From assembly GCA_002727895.1 (NCBI GenBank), contig PBUO01000118.1:1-11111 (forward strand): a DNA stretch of 11,111 nt, read 5' to 3'. The stretch comes from Acidimicrobiaceae bacterium (GTDB taxonomy: Bacteria > Actinomycetota > Acidimicrobiia > Acidimicrobiales > MedAcidi-G1). Shown piece after piece: positions 10,319-11,111 of this stretch. A program made the position numbers and the translations under genes. Within the stretch, counting starts at the first letter, position 1; the number at the start of each line of letters is the position of its first letter. The notes beneath the pieces are model-generated. The model had not been told where the DNA came from and ran no database searches. It saw only the letters and a program-made list of their open reading frames with translations.

Positions 10319-11111
10319 GTGGGAAGATCAGGGGTGGGAGCCGGCGACGACGCGGTGATCCGGGTCGGTCGTTCTGGCCCTCTGGAGGGCAAGGTCGCCG
10401 TCGCCGGGGCCAAGAACTCGGCGCTCAAGCTCATGGCGGCCACCGTGCTGGCCCCGGGACGCCACGTGCTTCGCAACGTGCCCCGCATCGCAGACGTGGA
10501 CACCATGGCTGACCTCCTGGGCTGCATGGGGGCCACGGCGGGGTGGGATGGCGAGGCGGCCGGGGTGCTGTCGGTCGACGTCCCCGAGGCTATGGAACCC
10601 GAGGCGCCCTACGAACTGGTCGAGCGGATGCGGGCCTCCATCGTGGTCCTCGGTCCGCTGCTGGCCCGGTTCGGCGAGGCCCGGGTGTCGGTGCCCGGCG
10701 GAGACGACTTCGGGCACCGACCCATCGACATGCACCTGCGGGCCCTCGAGGAGCTGGGCGCCACCTTCACGACCAGCCACGGGGTGATCCAGGGTCGCGC
10801 CGAGCGTTTGCTGGGCACCCGGGTGCTGCTTGAGTACCCGAGCGTCGGTGCCACCGAGAACCTGCTCATGGCGGCCGTCCTTGCCAAGGGGACCACGGTC
10901 ATCGACAACGCGGCCCGGGAGCCCGAGATCGCCGACCTAGCCGCCTTTCTGGGTGGCATGGGCGCCGAGGTGTCCGGGGCGGGCAGCGCCACCATCACCG
11001 TGGAGGGCGTGGAGCGGCTCCAGCCGGTCGACCACCGGGTGGTGCCCGATCGGATCGAGGCGGCCACCTACCTGGCTGCGGTGGGTATGGCCGGCGGCGC
11101 CATCCGGGTCG
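10319..11111 (+). CDS. murA: UDP-N-acetylglucosamine 1-carboxyvinyltransferase (MurA), partial, Asp at the Cys115 position
   Basis: MurA transfers enolpyruvate from PEP to UDP-GlcNAc, the first committed step of peptidoglycan synthesis, in the cytoplasm. The first 264 residues of an expected 420-440 are present and run off the right edge. Visible elements are AGAKNSALKL (29-38; Lys32 and Asn33 match the E. coli Lys22/Asn23 pair), ELVERMRASIVVLGP (99-113) with the PEP-contacting Arg region, VPGGDDFGHRPIDMHL (125-140), VLLEYPSVGATENLLMAA (169-186) and the start of the following fold at 242-264. In E. coli the loop reads PGG-C-AIG with Cys115 as the fosfomycin target; here Asp129 sits at that place, as in the mycobacterial enzyme, which is fosfomycin-insensitive. 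GTG 10319 is supported by a -10 box 6 nt upstream; an internal in-frame GTG at 10334 or 10355 is possible. Divergent from the MFS gene. Confidence 0.96.
   Translation, partial: MGRSGVGAGDDAVIRVGRSGPLEGKVAVAGAKNSALKLMAATVLAPGRHVLRNVPRIADVDTMADLLGCMGATAGWDGEAAGVLSVDVPEAMEPEAPYELVERMRASIVVLGPLLARFGEARVSVPGGDDFGHRPIDMHLRALEELGATFTTSHGVIQGRAERLLGTRVLLEYPSVGATENLLMAAVLAKGTTVIDNAAREPEIADLAAFLGGMGAEVSGAGSATITVEGVERLQPVDHRVVPDRIEAATYLAAVGMAGGAIRV

Noticed and set aside
1..11111. CRISPR arrays, tRNA or rRNA genes, insertion sequences, prophage genes
   Set aside because: No regularly spaced repeats, no cloverleaf or rRNA signature, and no transposase or integrase motif was found on either strand by reading.

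Overview
The window is G+C-rich DNA (roughly 70% by eye) with strong G/C preference at third codon positions and dense gene packing. Many genes appear leaderless: a NANNNT -10-like box lies exactly 6 nt before the start codon. Together with class II FBPase (GlpX), a MurA with Asp at the Cys nucleophile position, and actinobacterial-type small proteins, this suggests a high-GC Actinomycetota chromosome, perhaps of the Acidimicrobiia type. That taxonomic call is inference; nothing here proves it.

Layout. 1-823 (-): 5' part of glpX, running off the left edge. 892-1680 (+): zinc-ribbon protein with two tandem DUF2007-like repeats. 1765-2454 (+): probable lipoprotein with a degraded tail. 2388-2627: a scar where the C-terminal remnants of two unrelated genes on opposite strands abut near base 2522. 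2747-3040 (+): small dimeric alpha/beta-barrel protein. 3068-4090 (-): membrane fatty-acid-desaturase-family enzyme, divergent from 4151-4741 (+), a KANL3/Tex30-type alpha/beta hydrolase. 4833-8690 (+): four-gene operon encoding the FAD, 2Fe-2S and molybdopterin subunits of a xanthine-oxidase-family hydroxylase in cox order (M-S-L), then a MoaD/ThiS-type protein ending in Gly-Gly. 8660-10234 (-): MFS transporter with an extra N-terminal soluble domain, convergent with and overlapping the operon end. 10319-11111 (+): 5' part of murA, running off the right edge.

How the genes fit together. The three hydroxylase subunits should form an (LMS)2 complex passing electrons from the Mo site through two 2Fe-2S clusters to FAD. 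The Mo subunit has AYRAPSAPQ where CO dehydrogenases have AYRCSFR (form I) or AYRGAGR (form II), so it is a CO-dehydrogenase-like hydroxylase of unknown substrate rather than a CO oxidiser. The linked MoaD-like protein could supply sulfur for the molybdopterin cofactor. The adjacent MFS protein might move the substrate or product. The flanking glpX and murA are ordinary housekeeping genes. No tRNA, rRNA, CRISPR array, insertion sequence or phage gene was seen. The least ordinary points are the non-CODH active-site loop, the MFS gene whose only good Shine-Dalgarno sequence points at an ATC codon, the recurrent leaderless promoter geometry, and the two-gene remnant scar.
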